Assembly: GCA_012270965.1 (NCBI GenBank)
Contig: JAAXHJ010000087.1
Coordinates: forward strand, 1-43,485
Length of the DNA: 43,485 bases
Direction of reading: 5' to 3'
DNA from: Candidatus Palauibacter poriticola
GTDB taxonomy: Bacteria > Gemmatimonadota > Gemmatimonadetes > Palauibacterales > Palauibacteraceae
Part shown: positions 35,474 to 43,452 of the stretch, piece by piece
How positions within the stretch are numbered: position 1 is the stretch's first letter
How the letters are laid out: every line of letters begins with the position of its first letter
Notes under the pieces: model-generated
The model's input: only the letters and a program-made list of their open reading frames with translations
Told to the model about the DNA's origin: nothing
Databases searched by the model: none
Translations under genes and position numbers: made by a program

Positions 35474-36097
35474 TCACGGGTCGCGGTGACCCCACCCGTG
35501 GGGCTGTAGCTTCACCGTGCCGATCGCCGGACTCAATGGCTGTGTCACGACGTCAAAGCTCATCGTTCGGACGGCGGCGAATCCGCAGACTTCCAGCCAC
35601 GGCTGCGCTCGGTGGATCACCTCCCGTGCGGCAAGAAACGTAGTTCCCCGCGTGACCACATCATCAACCAGAATGATCCGTTCGAGATTAGAACCGAGAT
35701 CGCCTCGCCACTCGAGCGAGTCGGCGAGTTCCTCCATTCGCGGCCGGTCAACCGCAGATTGCCGATGGGCCTTCGGCACGCGCACGGTTCTGACGAGCAG
35801 CTTCCGCACATTCCGACCCAGTCCTTGCCCTAACAACGCTTCGGCCATGCTGAGTCCCGGCCAGAGGGTGTCGGGGGCCCTGGCCGGAGCGCTGGTAGGC
35901 ACCGGCACCAAGGTCGAGGCGGGAGTGAAGAAGTCCGCGAACTCGGTGTCACGGAACTCGCTGCACCGGACTGCCACGCGTTCCAGAACGTCCGGGCGGG
36001 CACCCTTCACCCCAAACATGACTCTTCGTGGCCCCAACCCCTCGTTCTCGGGATCGCGGCTCCGGGGCGTGTAGACCAATAGGGATGCGAACCGCAT
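35474..36097 (-). CDS. ComF-like phosphoribosyltransferase domain protein
   Basis: This 207-residue protein carries a PRPP-binding loop, IILVDDVVTRGTTF at 141-154, with the paired acidic residues and TRGTT typical of type I phosphoribosyltransferases such as ComF. LVPVPTSAPARAPDTLWPG near 63-81 also fits ComF-like proteins, but the zinc-binding cysteines of ComF are absent. It begins 3 bases after the DprA-like gene, so the two form an operon. DprA-PRTase pairs recur in bacterial conflict loci, which suggests a nucleotide or DNA-end related defence function. Natural competence is less likely because no other com genes are near. The substrate is unknown. Confidence 0.8.
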   Translation of the reverse strand: MRFASLLVYTPRSRDPENEGLGPRRVMFGVKGARPDVLERVAVRCSEFRDTEFADFFTPASTLVPVPTSAPARAPDTLWPGLSMAEALLGQGLGRNVRKLLVRTVRVPKAHRQSAVDRPRMEELADSLEWRGDLGSNLERIILVDDVVTRGTTFLAAREVIHRAQPWLEVCGFAAVRTMSFDVVTQPLSPAIGTVKLQPHGWGHRDP

Positions 36098-36100
36098 CCG

Positions 36101-36877
36101 TCAGAAGCCGAGGGCCCCGCTCATCGTCACGCACGGAAGGTCATCGAGTATGTGACCGAGATCTTCGAGCCGCAGCACTTCCGCTCCGTATCGGCGCATT
36201 TCGGCCGGCCACGAAAGGACGGGGTTGTTCACAACCGACTCTAGCAGGAAGAGAGTGCGCCCGAGACGGAGAGTTTCCCAGCCCTGACTGACGGTGCCGC
36301 TATTCTGGGCCGCCTCTACGATCACAAGTGCGTCGCTGAGGAGAGCCATCGTTCGATTACGCTGTGGAAAATGCCGCCTCGCCGGAGGGGTGCCTGTACG
36401 GAACTGGCTGACGACGGCGAAGTCGGTCATCAGGTGTTCCTGGAGCGGCCGGTTCGCGCTCGGATAGGCCACGTCCAGCCCCGTTCCGATAACCGCGAAC
36501 GTGCGGCCCCGGGCACGGAGTGCGGCCTTGTGGGCGGCCGCGTCGATGCCTTGGGCGAGACCCGAAACCACCGTGGCGTCGAGTCCGACGAGCGTCTCCG
36601 CGACCCGCGTGGCATTGGTCAGCCCTTCCGTGCTGGCTCGTCTCGAGCCCACGACCGCCACCTTGGGACTCGTCCGCAGCAGGTCCACATCCCCGGCAAC
36701 GTGCAGAACGCCGGGTGCCAGCTTCTGCTCGACCGGAGTCAGTTCACCTAGGATGTCTCGCACGGATAGGCTGACCATACACGGTGAGAATGCGTGGGTC
36801 ATACGCGAAGCCGCAACGGGTCGGATGACCCTGTCGCCACGGTTCCGCAATCGTCCCCATCTTGGAATCCGCCTCAT
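36101..36877 (-). CDS. dprA: DprA-like SLOG/Rossmann-fold protein
   Basis: The start chosen is ATG 36877, because GGGAGGGG lies just upstream and a promoter sits further back. Family similarity only begins near the later ATG 36778, which is an alternative. The DprA core shows VAVVGSRRAS, then VVSGLAQGIDAAAHKAAL, FAVIGTGLDVAYPSANR, FPQRNRTMALLSDALVIVEA and SGTVSQGWETLRLGRTLF. Classical DprA loads RecA onto single-stranded DNA during transformation. Stand-alone SLOG relatives in defence islands are thought to bind nucleotides or DNA. The C-terminal wHTH of classical DprA is missing. It is the first gene of a pair with the phosphoribosyltransferase. Confidence 0.82.
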   Translation of the reverse strand: MRRIPRWGRLRNRGDRVIRPVAASRMTHAFSPCMVSLSVRDILGELTPVEQKLAPGVLHVAGDVDLLRTSPKVAVVGSRRASTEGLTNATRVAETLVGLDATVVSGLAQGIDAAAHKAALRARGRTFAVIGTGLDVAYPSANRPLQEHLMTDFAVVSQFRTGTPPARRHFPQRNRTMALLSDALVIVEAAQNSGTVSQGWETLRLGRTLFLLESVVNNPVLSWPAEMRRYGAEVLRLEDLGHILDDLPCVTMSGALGF

Positions 36878-36941
36878 CCACCCCTCCCATGCGTCAACCC
36901 GGAGGCCGGACTGCCGGGTCCGCTGCGTCGTCTCAATACCG

Positions 36942-36970
36942 AATATAACCCGAAAAGTCGTCGGAAGCAA
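36942..36970 (-). promoter_or_regulatory. Sigma70-like promoter of the dprA-PRTase pair
   Basis: Read on the minus strand, TTGCTT (36970-36965), exactly 17 bases, then TATATT (36947-36942). It lies in an AT-rich patch about 65 bases upstream of ATG 36877. No other minus-strand gene could use it, so the DprA-PRTase pair appears to have its own promoter rather than depending on the toxin-antitoxin genes upstream. Confidence 0.6.
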
Positions 36971-37054
36971 ACAGGGTGGTCGAAGGGGTTGTAGGGTTCC
37001 CGTCACAGGCGGCCGACCGTTCGCCGACTTGGCGCGGCCGCGAGGGTGGGCGGG

Positions 37055-37480
37055 CTACTTCCAGCGGGCGCGGAGTTGGGCGTTGACGTCGTCGAGGTGG
37101 AACTCGTCGGGGTCGAAGCTGTCGATCCAGTCCACCATCTCCTCGTGCCGTTCGTGGCCGGGGTCGCCGAGCGCTTCCGACATCTCGTAGTAGCCCCACA
37201 GCCCGCCGCAGTCCTCCGGCGGGCAGCTCCGCCTGCCCTCGATGCAGACCGGGAGTCGGATCGAGAGGTCGAACGGGAGGACCTTCTGCAGCGTGACTCG
37301 GTGCCTCCAGCTGTCGCCGAAGTCGTACTGATACGCGATCCAGTCCTTCGGCTTCCGGAGGAGTTGGCCGATGCGGACCTTCCGCGAGTCCACGCTCGCC
37401 GGGCCGAAACCATTGTCCCACGGATTCGGGGGCTCGTAGTACCGATGCGCCCGGCCCGAAGCGGGGAGCGGTGCGTCGGA
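37055..37480 (-). pseudogene. 5'-truncated pRiA4b ORF-3 / IS1096 TnpR-like family remnant
   Basis: The frame carries the family's C-terminal half: YYEPPNPWDNGFGPASVDSR, then YQYDFGDSWRHRVTLQKVLP, and CPPEDCGGLWGYYEM with its conserved cysteines. The N-terminal segment with the IWRRV and LHxxIQ motifs is absent. The reading frame opens directly after the vapC stop codon (37483-37481) with no ATG; the first possible start, GTG 37393, lies inside the conserved region. Family members are usually about 180-200 residues; here only about 141 codons remain. The toxin-antitoxin genes sit where the 5' end should be. The original function is uncertain; the family is common on plasmids and in mobile contexts. 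Confidence 0.75.
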
Positions 37481-37888
37481 TCACGTCCACGAGGACGCAC
37501 TCGCCAGTGGCACGGCGACATCCGGCGCGCTCCGCAGGATCTCCCGGTCCAGAGTAACCAGGCGGGTGTCCAGGACGCGCGCTACGGCCACGAACTCGGC
37601 GTCGTAGGCGGTGAGGCCGCACGCGAGGGCGGTGTCGATCACCAGCCCGCCGGGGACGCCGACGATTCTGCTCCCCAGTACCTGTGCCGCGTCGTCACCC
37701 ATTGCCTTGACCTGCTCGGACGTCGCGACGCCCCGACGCACCACGCCGACCAGAGCGTTGCGCAACTCGCTCAGGAGAATGACGGGAGCGGCCCATGCCG
37801 GATCCCTCCTGAGGAGCTCGGCGGCAGCGGCACCGCCCGTTCCGCCGAAAACGAAGTTCATCATCACGTTGGTATCGACGACGATCAT
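37481..37888 (-). CDS. vapC: PIN-domain toxin, VapC/FitB type
   Basis: This 135-residue PIN protein has the four conserved acidic residues: Asp5 (IVVDTN), Glu41 (LLSELRNAL), Asp96 (TAYDAEFVAVA) and Asp114 (VTLDREIL). These bind metal for endoribonuclease activity; VapC toxins usually cut tRNA or rRNA. The start ATG overlaps the stop of the antitoxin by 4 bases, as expected for a toxin-antitoxin pair. Its stop codon lies directly against the truncated pRiA4b-type remnant, in the same frame. Target RNA is unknown. Confidence 0.92.
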   Translation of the reverse strand: MIVVDTNVMMNFVFGGTGGAAAAELLRRDPAWAAPVILLSELRNALVGVVRRGVATSEQVKAMGDDAAQVLGSRIVGVPGGLVIDTALACGLTAYDAEFVAVARVLDTRLVTLDREILRSAPDVAVPLASASSWT

Positions 37889-38145
37889 CGCCGCCCCTCG
37901 TCCCGCAACCGTCGCACGTTCTCGAGGCTCAAGTCGATGGCCCCCAGAGTCTCGTGTCGGCGTGCTATCCTATCGAGCAATGCCTCGACATCGAGCGGCG
38001 CGGAATGCACGGAGGCCGTCAGACGAGCAATGATCTCCCCGTTCAAGCTTCGGTGGTTGCGGACCGCCGCCTCCTTGAGTTCGCGATGCAGCCCGGCTGG
38101 TAGCCCGCGCAGAGCCAAATTCGGCATGGTAAAATCATCTGGCAT
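37885..38145 (-). CDS. FitA-type ribbon-helix-helix antitoxin
   Basis: This 86-residue protein has a FitA/Arc-like ribbon-helix-helix at about 7-42 (MPNLALRGLPAGLHREL, then AAVRNHRSLNGEIIARL). The C-terminal segment should neutralise the PIN toxin (LGAIDLSLENVRRLRDEGRR). A second in-frame ATG at codon 7 could be the real start. It overlaps vapC by 4 bases. Such antitoxins bind an operator in their own promoter, and GATATC palindromes lie directly upstream. Confidence 0.9.
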   Translation of the reverse strand: MPDDFTMPNLALRGLPAGLHRELKEAAVRNHRSLNGEIIARLTASVHSAPLDVEALLDRIARRHETLGAIDLSLENVRRLRDEGRR

Positions 38146-38152
38146 GAGGAAC

Positions 38153-38182
38153 GATATCGATCTGATATCATCAAGGTATCAA
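38153..38182 (-). promoter_or_regulatory. Palindromic operator of the FitA/VapC pair
   Basis: Two GATATC palindromes (38153-38158 and 38164-38169), the second within TGATATCA, stand 5 bases apart just upstream of the antitoxin start, followed by TATCAA. Closely spaced palindromes are the usual binding sites of ribbon-helix-helix antitoxins. A minus-strand TTGATA at 38182-38177 could be the -35 box, but the -10 is not clear. Confidence 0.5.
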
Positions 38183-38258
38183 CGTGCGGCACTCTCGACC
38201 ACGACCGCCGACCGGGAGCCGGTTCGAGCGGTGGCCTCGACCGAATGGACGGCCAGCT

Positions 38259-40442
38259 TCAGGACGTGCCGAGTTGTTGGAGGAGGAAGGCGAGTTCCAT
38301 GGCCGCGTTCCGAACGTTGCGGCTGAAGGAGCGACCGCCCGCGTGGCCCGTGCGCGCATCATAGTCGAGAATCACCGGCAGTCCGGAACTCGAGGCGGCC
38401 TGCAGGCGCGCGGCCATCTTGCGGGCCTGCAGCGGGGGCACGCGCGTGTCGAGGTCTCCCTGCGTGAGCATGACGGCGGGATAGGCCACGCCGTCGCGCA
38501 CGTTCTGGTACGGAGAGAAGGTGCGCAGGACTTCGAACTCCTCGGCCACCGCCGCGTTCCCGTACTCCAGCAGGGCCGGCATGTTGTTCGTGTCGGTGAA
38601 CTGGTGGAAGCGCACCATGTCGAGGTCGGGCAGCCCGCAGAAGACGGCGCGGAAGAGGTTCGGCCGCTTCGTGAGCGAGGCTCCGACGAGCAGCCCGCCG
38701 TTGCTCCCGCCGCGGATCGCGAGCCGGTCCGGGTTCGTGTAGCCGTTTTCGACCAGCCACTCGGCCGCGGCGATGAAGTCGGCGAAGACGTTCGGCTTGT
38801 TCTCAAGCATGCCCGCCCGGTGCCATTCCTCGCCGAACTCCCCGCCGCCTCTCAGCGTCGCCATCGCGTAAACGCCGCCCCGCTCCAGCCACGCCGCAGC
38901 GCGGGCGTCGAAACGCGGCAGGAGGTTCACGTTGAACCCGCCGTACCCATACAGGAGGGCGGGACTTCGCCCGTCGAGAGCCAGTCCCCGGCGGTGCGCG
39001 ACGTACATCGGGGCCCGCGTCCCGTCCTCCGACGTGTACCAGACCTGCCTCAGTTCGTACGCCGAACCGTCGAAGGGAACGGACGACGGGAGCCACTCCT
39101 CCGTCTCCATCGTCTCGACATTCAGTTTCAGGATGGTGGAGGGTGTGAGAAGCGACGTCAGCGTGAGAAGGGCTTCGTTTCCGTCATCTCCGTGCGGGCG
39201 CAGCGCCGCCACGTGGTGCGGGGGGATCGGAACCTCGCCTTTCACGGCACCGTCGGGCCCGTAGCGTACGATCCGGCTGCTCACGTCGCGCAGGTAGTCG
39301 GCGTACAGATCGTCGCCGATGAACCGGTATCCGGTGAGGAGATCCTCCCCCTCCGGCAGCACCTCCCGCCACCCCGCCTGGTCGGGGTCCGGATTCTCGA
39401 GATCCACCGCGAGGATGCGGTTCCGCGGCGCGTCCAGATTCGTGAGCAGGTAGAGTTCATCCTCGACGAAGCGAGGGCTGAAGCGAGCAGGCGCACCGAC
39501 GATGAGCGGCTCGGGGGCCGCTCCGGAGCGCAGGTCGTTCAGGTAGACATCCGTCCGCGCCCAACCGTGCTGCACGGTGTAGACGAGCCAGCGGCCGTCG
39601 CCCCCCTGCGAGAAACCGACGAAGCGCTCCGGCCCGTGTCCCTCGCCGAACAGTTCCTCGTCTTCCTCGAGATCCGTCCCCAGCCGGTGGTACCGGATCC
39701 GGGCCCCCGTCTCGCGTGAGCGCCGGCTATAGTAGAACCCCTCCCCTTCCTCATCGAAGGAGACGTTGCCGTACAAGTACGTCGGCAAGCGGTCGGGCAG
39801 GTTCTCGCCGCTCGCCAAGTCGCGGACGCGGTACTCCCGCTCGTCCCGTCCCCCGTCCCGGATGGCGTAGATCATGAGACCGCCATCGGGTGAAAAGTCC
39901 ACGATGCTCACGCTGGTGGTGGCGTCGCCGCGGAGATCGAGCGGGTCGATGACGACCTCGAACTCGCCCTCGGGATCGACCGGGGCGTCCCGAGGTTCGT
40001 CCGGCACCGGCCGGCGGTAGATGGCTCCGACCTCCCGTCCCGGCTTCCGAAACGAGACATACTCGTAATCCCCCGCCCGCCGCGGGAAGATCGCGCCGGG
40101 TGCGTCCATCAGCTCGCGGAGGCGCCCCTCGAGATCCGCCCGCAGCGGCGTGTCGCCGACGATGAGTTCCGCGTAGGCGTTCTGCTCGTCGATCCAAGCG
40201 CGAGTCTCGGGGCTCTCCTGGTCCTCAAGCCACCGGTAGTCGTCGGTGAACTCGACGCCGTGCAGGGTGTCGACGACGGGAATCCGGACGGTCTCGGGGG
40301 GCGGCGAATACGTCTCGCATGCCGTCAGCGTGGCGGCGAGCGCGGCCAGCGGGGCCCGCGCGATGCGGGGACGCGGGAGCGACCGGAAGGAGCGGCCGGC
40401 GGGCGCGGCGATGCCGCGGCTGCGGAGTGTCGAGTCCGCCAT
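38259..40442 (-). CDS. Prolyl oligopeptidase (S9A), probable lipoprotein
   Basis: The protein has 727 residues. The N-terminus has an Arg-rich stretch, a hydrophobic segment and a lipobox-like LAATLTACE, so it is probably exported and anchored. A seven-bladed propeller region (about 60-430) begins with DDYRWLEDQESPETRAW, diagnostic of S9A. The hydrolase domain has GGSNGG (catalytic Ser near 578), GDLDTRVPP (Asp near 666) and GHAGGRS (His near 700). It cleaves short peptides on the carboxyl side of proline. Size and motifs are normal. It stands alone between the toxin-antitoxin pair and an unrelated exported protein. Confidence 0.94.
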   Translation of the reverse strand: MADSTLRSRGIAAPAGRSFRSLPRPRIARAPLAALAATLTACETYSPPPETVRIPVVDTLHGVEFTDDYRWLEDQESPETRAWIDEQNAYAELIVGDTPLRADLEGRLRELMDAPGAIFPRRAGDYEYVSFRKPGREVGAIYRRPVPDEPRDAPVDPEGEFEVVIDPLDLRGDATTSVSIVDFSPDGGLMIYAIRDGGRDEREYRVRDLASGENLPDRLPTYLYGNVSFDEEGEGFYYSRRSRETGARIRYHRLGTDLEEDEELFGEGHGPERFVGFSQGGDGRWLVYTVQHGWARTDVYLNDLRSGAAPEPLIVGAPARFSPRFVEDELYLLTNLDAPRNRILAVDLENPDPDQAGWREVLPEGEDLLTGYRFIGDDLYADYLRDVSSRIVRYGPDGAVKGEVPIPPHHVAALRPHGDDGNEALLTLTSLLTPSTILKLNVETMETEEWLPSSVPFDGSAYELRQVWYTSEDGTRAPMYVAHRRGLALDGRSPALLYGYGGFNVNLLPRFDARAAAWLERGGVYAMATLRGGGEFGEEWHRAGMLENKPNVFADFIAAAEWLVENGYTNPDRLAIRGGSNGGLLVGASLTKRPNLFRAVFCGLPDLDMVRFHQFTDTNNMPALLEYGNAAVAEEFEVLRTFSPYQNVRDGVAYPAVMLTQGDLDTRVPPLQARKMAARLQAASSSGLPVILDYDARTGHAGGRSFSRNVRNAAMELAFLLQQLGTS

Positions 40443-40461
40443 GGCGCCTCCTATCAGGCGG

Positions 40462-41349
40462 TCAGGGGGTGACGGTCACCCGGACGAAGGCGTTCGACCA
40501 GCAGCACTGGTCGCCGCCGGTGCTGTCGTTCGCGTCCCAGTTGTCGACTCTCGCCCGGAGCACGTACTCGCCCGCCCCGCTGAACGTCGCCGCCGTCGTC
40601 GCCTCACCGGTCCCCCCGGCGACCGTGATCTGCCACGGCTCGAACTCCACCGGCGCGGCCGGCCCCTGGTGCTTGAACCAGGTCACCTCCACGTCGACTT
40701 CCTGATTCACCGTGTCTTCGGGATCCCGCAGCGAGACCTCGCGCGTCCACACCTGCAGCGTGAGCGGCTCGCCCACCTTCGCCGTCCGGGGCTTCCCCCA
40801 GACGCCCTGCACGTGCTGGCCCTCCGGTCCATCGGGGTCGAGGCGCACCATCGGCGGCACCGACCCCATGGCCCGAGGCCCGTAATCGAGTTGTAGCGCC
40901 GGGGCGAAGACACGCGCCGGTACGGGATACGTCACCCCATTCGACGTGATCGTCCACACGACGCGCCGCTCCCCATCACCGTACGACGCGGGCACCGTGA
41001 CCGAGAACACGCCCCGGTCCCGTCGCGGTCGCACCGGAAAGTGCGTCGGCTGCATCCCGTCGAACTCGGCCGGTTCGACGAAGTTTTCCGGGCCGAGCGG
41101 GATTTCGATGATTTCCTGCGTGTTCAGGTTGAAGTAGCCGAACGAGAAGGTGAAGGAGCCGTCGTCGTTGCGGTACCAACCCTCGAAGAAGGGCGCCACC
41201 GGCTCTCCCCTTGGCGGGATGGGCGCGAGCGGCAGCCGTTGCACCTGCTGGGCCTGCACGGGCGCCCGCCCCCCACCAAGGACGACCGGCGCCAGCTGAG
41301 CGGCGACCAGGACGGCCACCAAGACAGCCGCGAGACGTACGCTGCGCAT
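40462..41349 (-). CDS. Exported protein of unknown function
   Basis: From ATG 41349 (the frame stays open upstream without support) the protein has 295 residues. A clear signal peptide (LAAVLVAVLVAAQLAPVVLG) precedes a beta-rich secreted part. Recognisable features are FFEGWYRNDDGSFTFSFGYF near 55-74 and a C-terminal immunoglobulin-like region (WQITVAGGTGEA, then GEYVLRARVDNWDAND) ending in a Cys pair (QCCW). It starts 8 bases downstream of the cytochrome c/monooxygenase-like gene, so the two form an operon and may act together in the periplasm or outside the cell. I do not recognise a named family with confidence. Confidence 0.8.
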   Translation of the reverse strand: MRSVRLAAVLVAVLVAAQLAPVVLGGGRAPVQAQQVQRLPLAPIPPRGEPVAPFFEGWYRNDDGSFTFSFGYFNLNTQEIIEIPLGPENFVEPAEFDGMQPTHFPVRPRRDRGVFSVTVPASYGDGERRVVWTITSNGVTYPVPARVFAPALQLDYGPRAMGSVPPMVRLDPDGPEGQHVQGVWGKPRTAKVGEPLTLQVWTREVSLRDPEDTVNQEVDVEVTWFKHQGPAAPVEFEPWQITVAGGTGEATTAATFSGAGEYVLRARVDNWDANDSTGGDQCCWSNAFVRVTVTP

Positions 41350-41357
41350 GCCTCGGC

Positions 41358-42743
41358 TCAGTTGTTGTCGTCGTTGCTGTCGCCGTCCTCGTCGGTCGTG
41401 AGCTTCGCCTCCCGCTCCTCGACGAGCCGCTGGAAGCCCTCGTCGGTGAGGTGCGTCACGGCGAGCCACGCGTGCGACATCTCATCTCCGGTGCGCGAGC
41501 CGCGTGCGTACCAGATCTCCGGATCCGGGGTCAACTCGTTCTCCGCCGTGTTGTCGTACCACCCGGTCATGACGAGGACCGTCCCGGCCGGAAGCAGAGG
41601 CGCGACGTCATCCTCGTAGATGTAGCTGTGATGCCAGCGGGCGTCGAAGTCCGTGACCATGCTGATGAGTTCGAGCCGGCCATCGGGATAGAGCGCCTGG
41701 ATCGACATCGCGTGCAGGTGGACGTGCCCGTGCGGCTGGAAGCTGTCCAGGCGCACCGGGTGGTCCCAGCGGTGGAACCCCTGCGTCATCGCGGTCCCCC
41801 CCGGCGCCAACGCGATGTCCCCCCTGAGAGGATAAAGACGCAGGTCCTGCTGGAACTCGGGCTTGTAGCCCTCCTCGTGGAACCAGATTCCGAGTTCGAC
41901 CTGATCGCCCTGGACGTCGTATCCCATGGGATAGTAGTGCGCGTCCCACTCGATCATGTCGTTCGCCTTCAGGAGCCGGCCCGCGTCCCCGGGGACGATC
42001 TCTCCCACCTTGCCCATGGCGTACTCGGACAGGCTCTGGATGCGCTGGTACTCCCCTTCTTCATTGAGCCTCAGGAGACGGGGGATCGCGTGGTGGACGA
42101 CCTGGCGTCCGGCCGGGAAGGAGGGGCGTGTCTCGAACGCCATCACCCAGCGGTCCTCCTCGAGGCCCGTCGGCACCCGCGGCCGCCACCAGGTGTCTCC
42201 GCCCTCGGCCGGGACGTCGAAGGGCTTGGATTTGATCACGTGGTCGGGCGGGCCGATGAGGTCCTCGAGCTGCCATTCCTGCTCGGCCGGCCAATCGATC
42301 GGCGGCGGCATGTCGGCCGGATCCCCCTCCGGTGCGCCGGCGTCCGCCCACGCGACCACCGTCTCGATGTCCGCCTCGCTCAACCGCCAGTCGTCCTTGA
42401 TGTCCTGGATGCCTATGCCCGTGTCGAGGTGGAACGGGGGCATGAGCCGCTTCGAGACCAAGTCCTTCATGCGCGGGGCCCAGCGGCGCGTGTCGCGGTA
42501 GGTGAGGAGCGGCATCGGACCCACCGATCCCGGCCTGTGGCAGATCTGGCAGTTCGCTTGAAGGATGGGAGCGACGTCCTTCGAGAACGTGACGTCGGCC
42601 CTTGCCCCGTCGGCACCGTTCCCGGCCGGCCCCTGCGCCGTGAGGTCGACGAACGTGAGGCCGAGGGCAAGCGCGCCGGCGAAGCCGGCGCGGGCCATGC
42701 CGCGCGACCAGGCATGGCTCAAGTGACTCTGCGATCCACGCAT
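41358..42743 (-). CDS. Cytochrome c / copper type II monooxygenase-like exported protein
   Basis: The start ATG 42743 has GGAGGAGG about 7-14 bases upstream, giving 461 residues. A signal peptide (MARAGFAGALALGLTFVDL) is followed by a c-type heme site, Cys65-x-x-Cys68-His69 (NCQICH), with the usual cytochrome surroundings (DVAPILQANCQICHRPG). The long C-terminal part contains His-rich segments: RQVVHHAIPRL, HYYPMGYD and QPHGHVHLHAM. These resemble the copper-binding sites of ascorbate-dependent type II copper monooxygenases. It is likely a periplasmic redox enzyme; the substrate is unknown. The last 15 residues are acidic and low-complexity. It forms an operon with the exported protein downstream. 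Confidence 0.82.
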   Translation of the reverse strand: MRGSQSHLSHAWSRGMARAGFAGALALGLTFVDLTAQGPAGNGADGARADVTFSKDVAPILQANCQICHRPGSVGPMPLLTYRDTRRWAPRMKDLVSKRLMPPFHLDTGIGIQDIKDDWRLSEADIETVVAWADAGAPEGDPADMPPPIDWPAEQEWQLEDLIGPPDHVIKSKPFDVPAEGGDTWWRPRVPTGLEEDRWVMAFETRPSFPAGRQVVHHAIPRLLRLNEEGEYQRIQSLSEYAMGKVGEIVPGDAGRLLKANDMIEWDAHYYPMGYDVQGDQVELGIWFHEEGYKPEFQQDLRLYPLRGDIALAPGGTAMTQGFHRWDHPVRLDSFQPHGHVHLHAMSIQALYPDGRLELISMVTDFDARWHHSYIYEDDVAPLLPAGTVLVMTGWYDNTAENELTPDPEIWYARGSRTGDEMSHAWLAVTHLTDEGFQRLVEEREAKLTTDEDGDSNDDNN

Positions 42744-42945
42744 GAGGCATCCTCCTCCAGATGGAACTGCTCCGTTGCTGCTTCTCGCGACTCCTCATGT
42801 GATCCACCGATACATTGCGAAGAAAGGCCCCGTGCCTGCAAGACGGCACCGCGGACCCCTGCCTCTTGCGCACCGATCCACAGAGTGTTAATGGATCTTC
42901 GTCGCGAGTCCCGGGAAGAGAACACTTCAGACCCGGGAGGAAAGA
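42744..42945. other. Divergent intergenic region, 202 bases
   Basis: This spacer separates the cytochrome-type gene (-) from the cysteine-rich exported gene (+). It holds the ribosome binding site of the former (complement of CCTCCTCC, 42750-42757) and of the latter (GGGAGGAAAG). Only weak promoter-like matches are visible, such as TTGCGC 17 bases before TAATGG on the plus strand. No gene is seen. Confidence 0.5.
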
Positions 42946-43452
42946 ATGCTCCGCTTCACCTTCACCCTCATCGCGTCCCTCGCCGCCGCAGCCCGAACCG
43001 TTTTCGCGGCAACCTCGTCCGCCGCACCGGGTGCGCGGCGCTTCCGCCGGGTCGTGGCGGCCACCCTCCTCCTTACGATACTGATCCCCTTCGTGCCGCC
43101 GGGGCACGCCCACGCCGAGGAGGACGAGCACGAGGTCGGCGACGTGCCCGCGATCGAAGCGAAGGCCGCATCGGGCGTGGACGGAGCGGCGGCCGTTCAG
43201 GGCGGCTGTCCCCCCTACATTTCGGGCGGCCCCAACAACCCCGCCAGTGGCGTTCGCATAGTTGGCGTTTGTGTGGATGTCCCGGTGTGGTTGCCGTTTA
43301 TTGGCAGCTGGGTAAGCTGCGAGATTTGTTCCTGCTGGTACGAGATGGACGACGGCTCAAGGATGCCGTTTTCGACGAGCAGCGGTTGCAGTTCGACGAT
43401 TAGGATTCAGGGTCCCGCTCCGGACCCCTGCAATACGTTGAACCAATGTTGA
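42946..43452 (+). CDS. Cysteine-rich exported protein of unknown function
   Basis: The ATG at 42946 is preceded by GGGAGGAAAG and gives 168 residues. A hydrophobic segment (VVAATLLLTILIPFVPPG) near 36-53, ending with HAHAEE, looks like a signal peptide that starts late; a shorter, later start is possible. The mature part has a short acidic linker and then at least eight cysteines (GGCPPY, VGVCVD, CEICSC, GCSST, PCNTLNQC), which suggests disulfides or metal binding. I recognise no family. It is divergent from the cytochrome-type operon. Confidence 0.65.
   Translation: MLRFTFTLIASLAAAARTVFAATSSAAPGARRFRRVVAATLLLTILIPFVPPGHAHAEEDEHEVGDVPAIEAKAASGVDGAAAVQGGCPPYISGGPNNPASGVRIVGVCVDVPVWLPFIGSWVSCEICSCWYEMDDGSRMPFSTSSGCSSTIRIQGPAPDPCNTLNQC

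Noticed and set aside
35475..35500. CACGGGT/ACCCGTG stem-loop as the BREX terminator
   Set aside because: It lies within the end of the phosphoribosyltransferase gene and has no T-run, so it is weak as a terminator.
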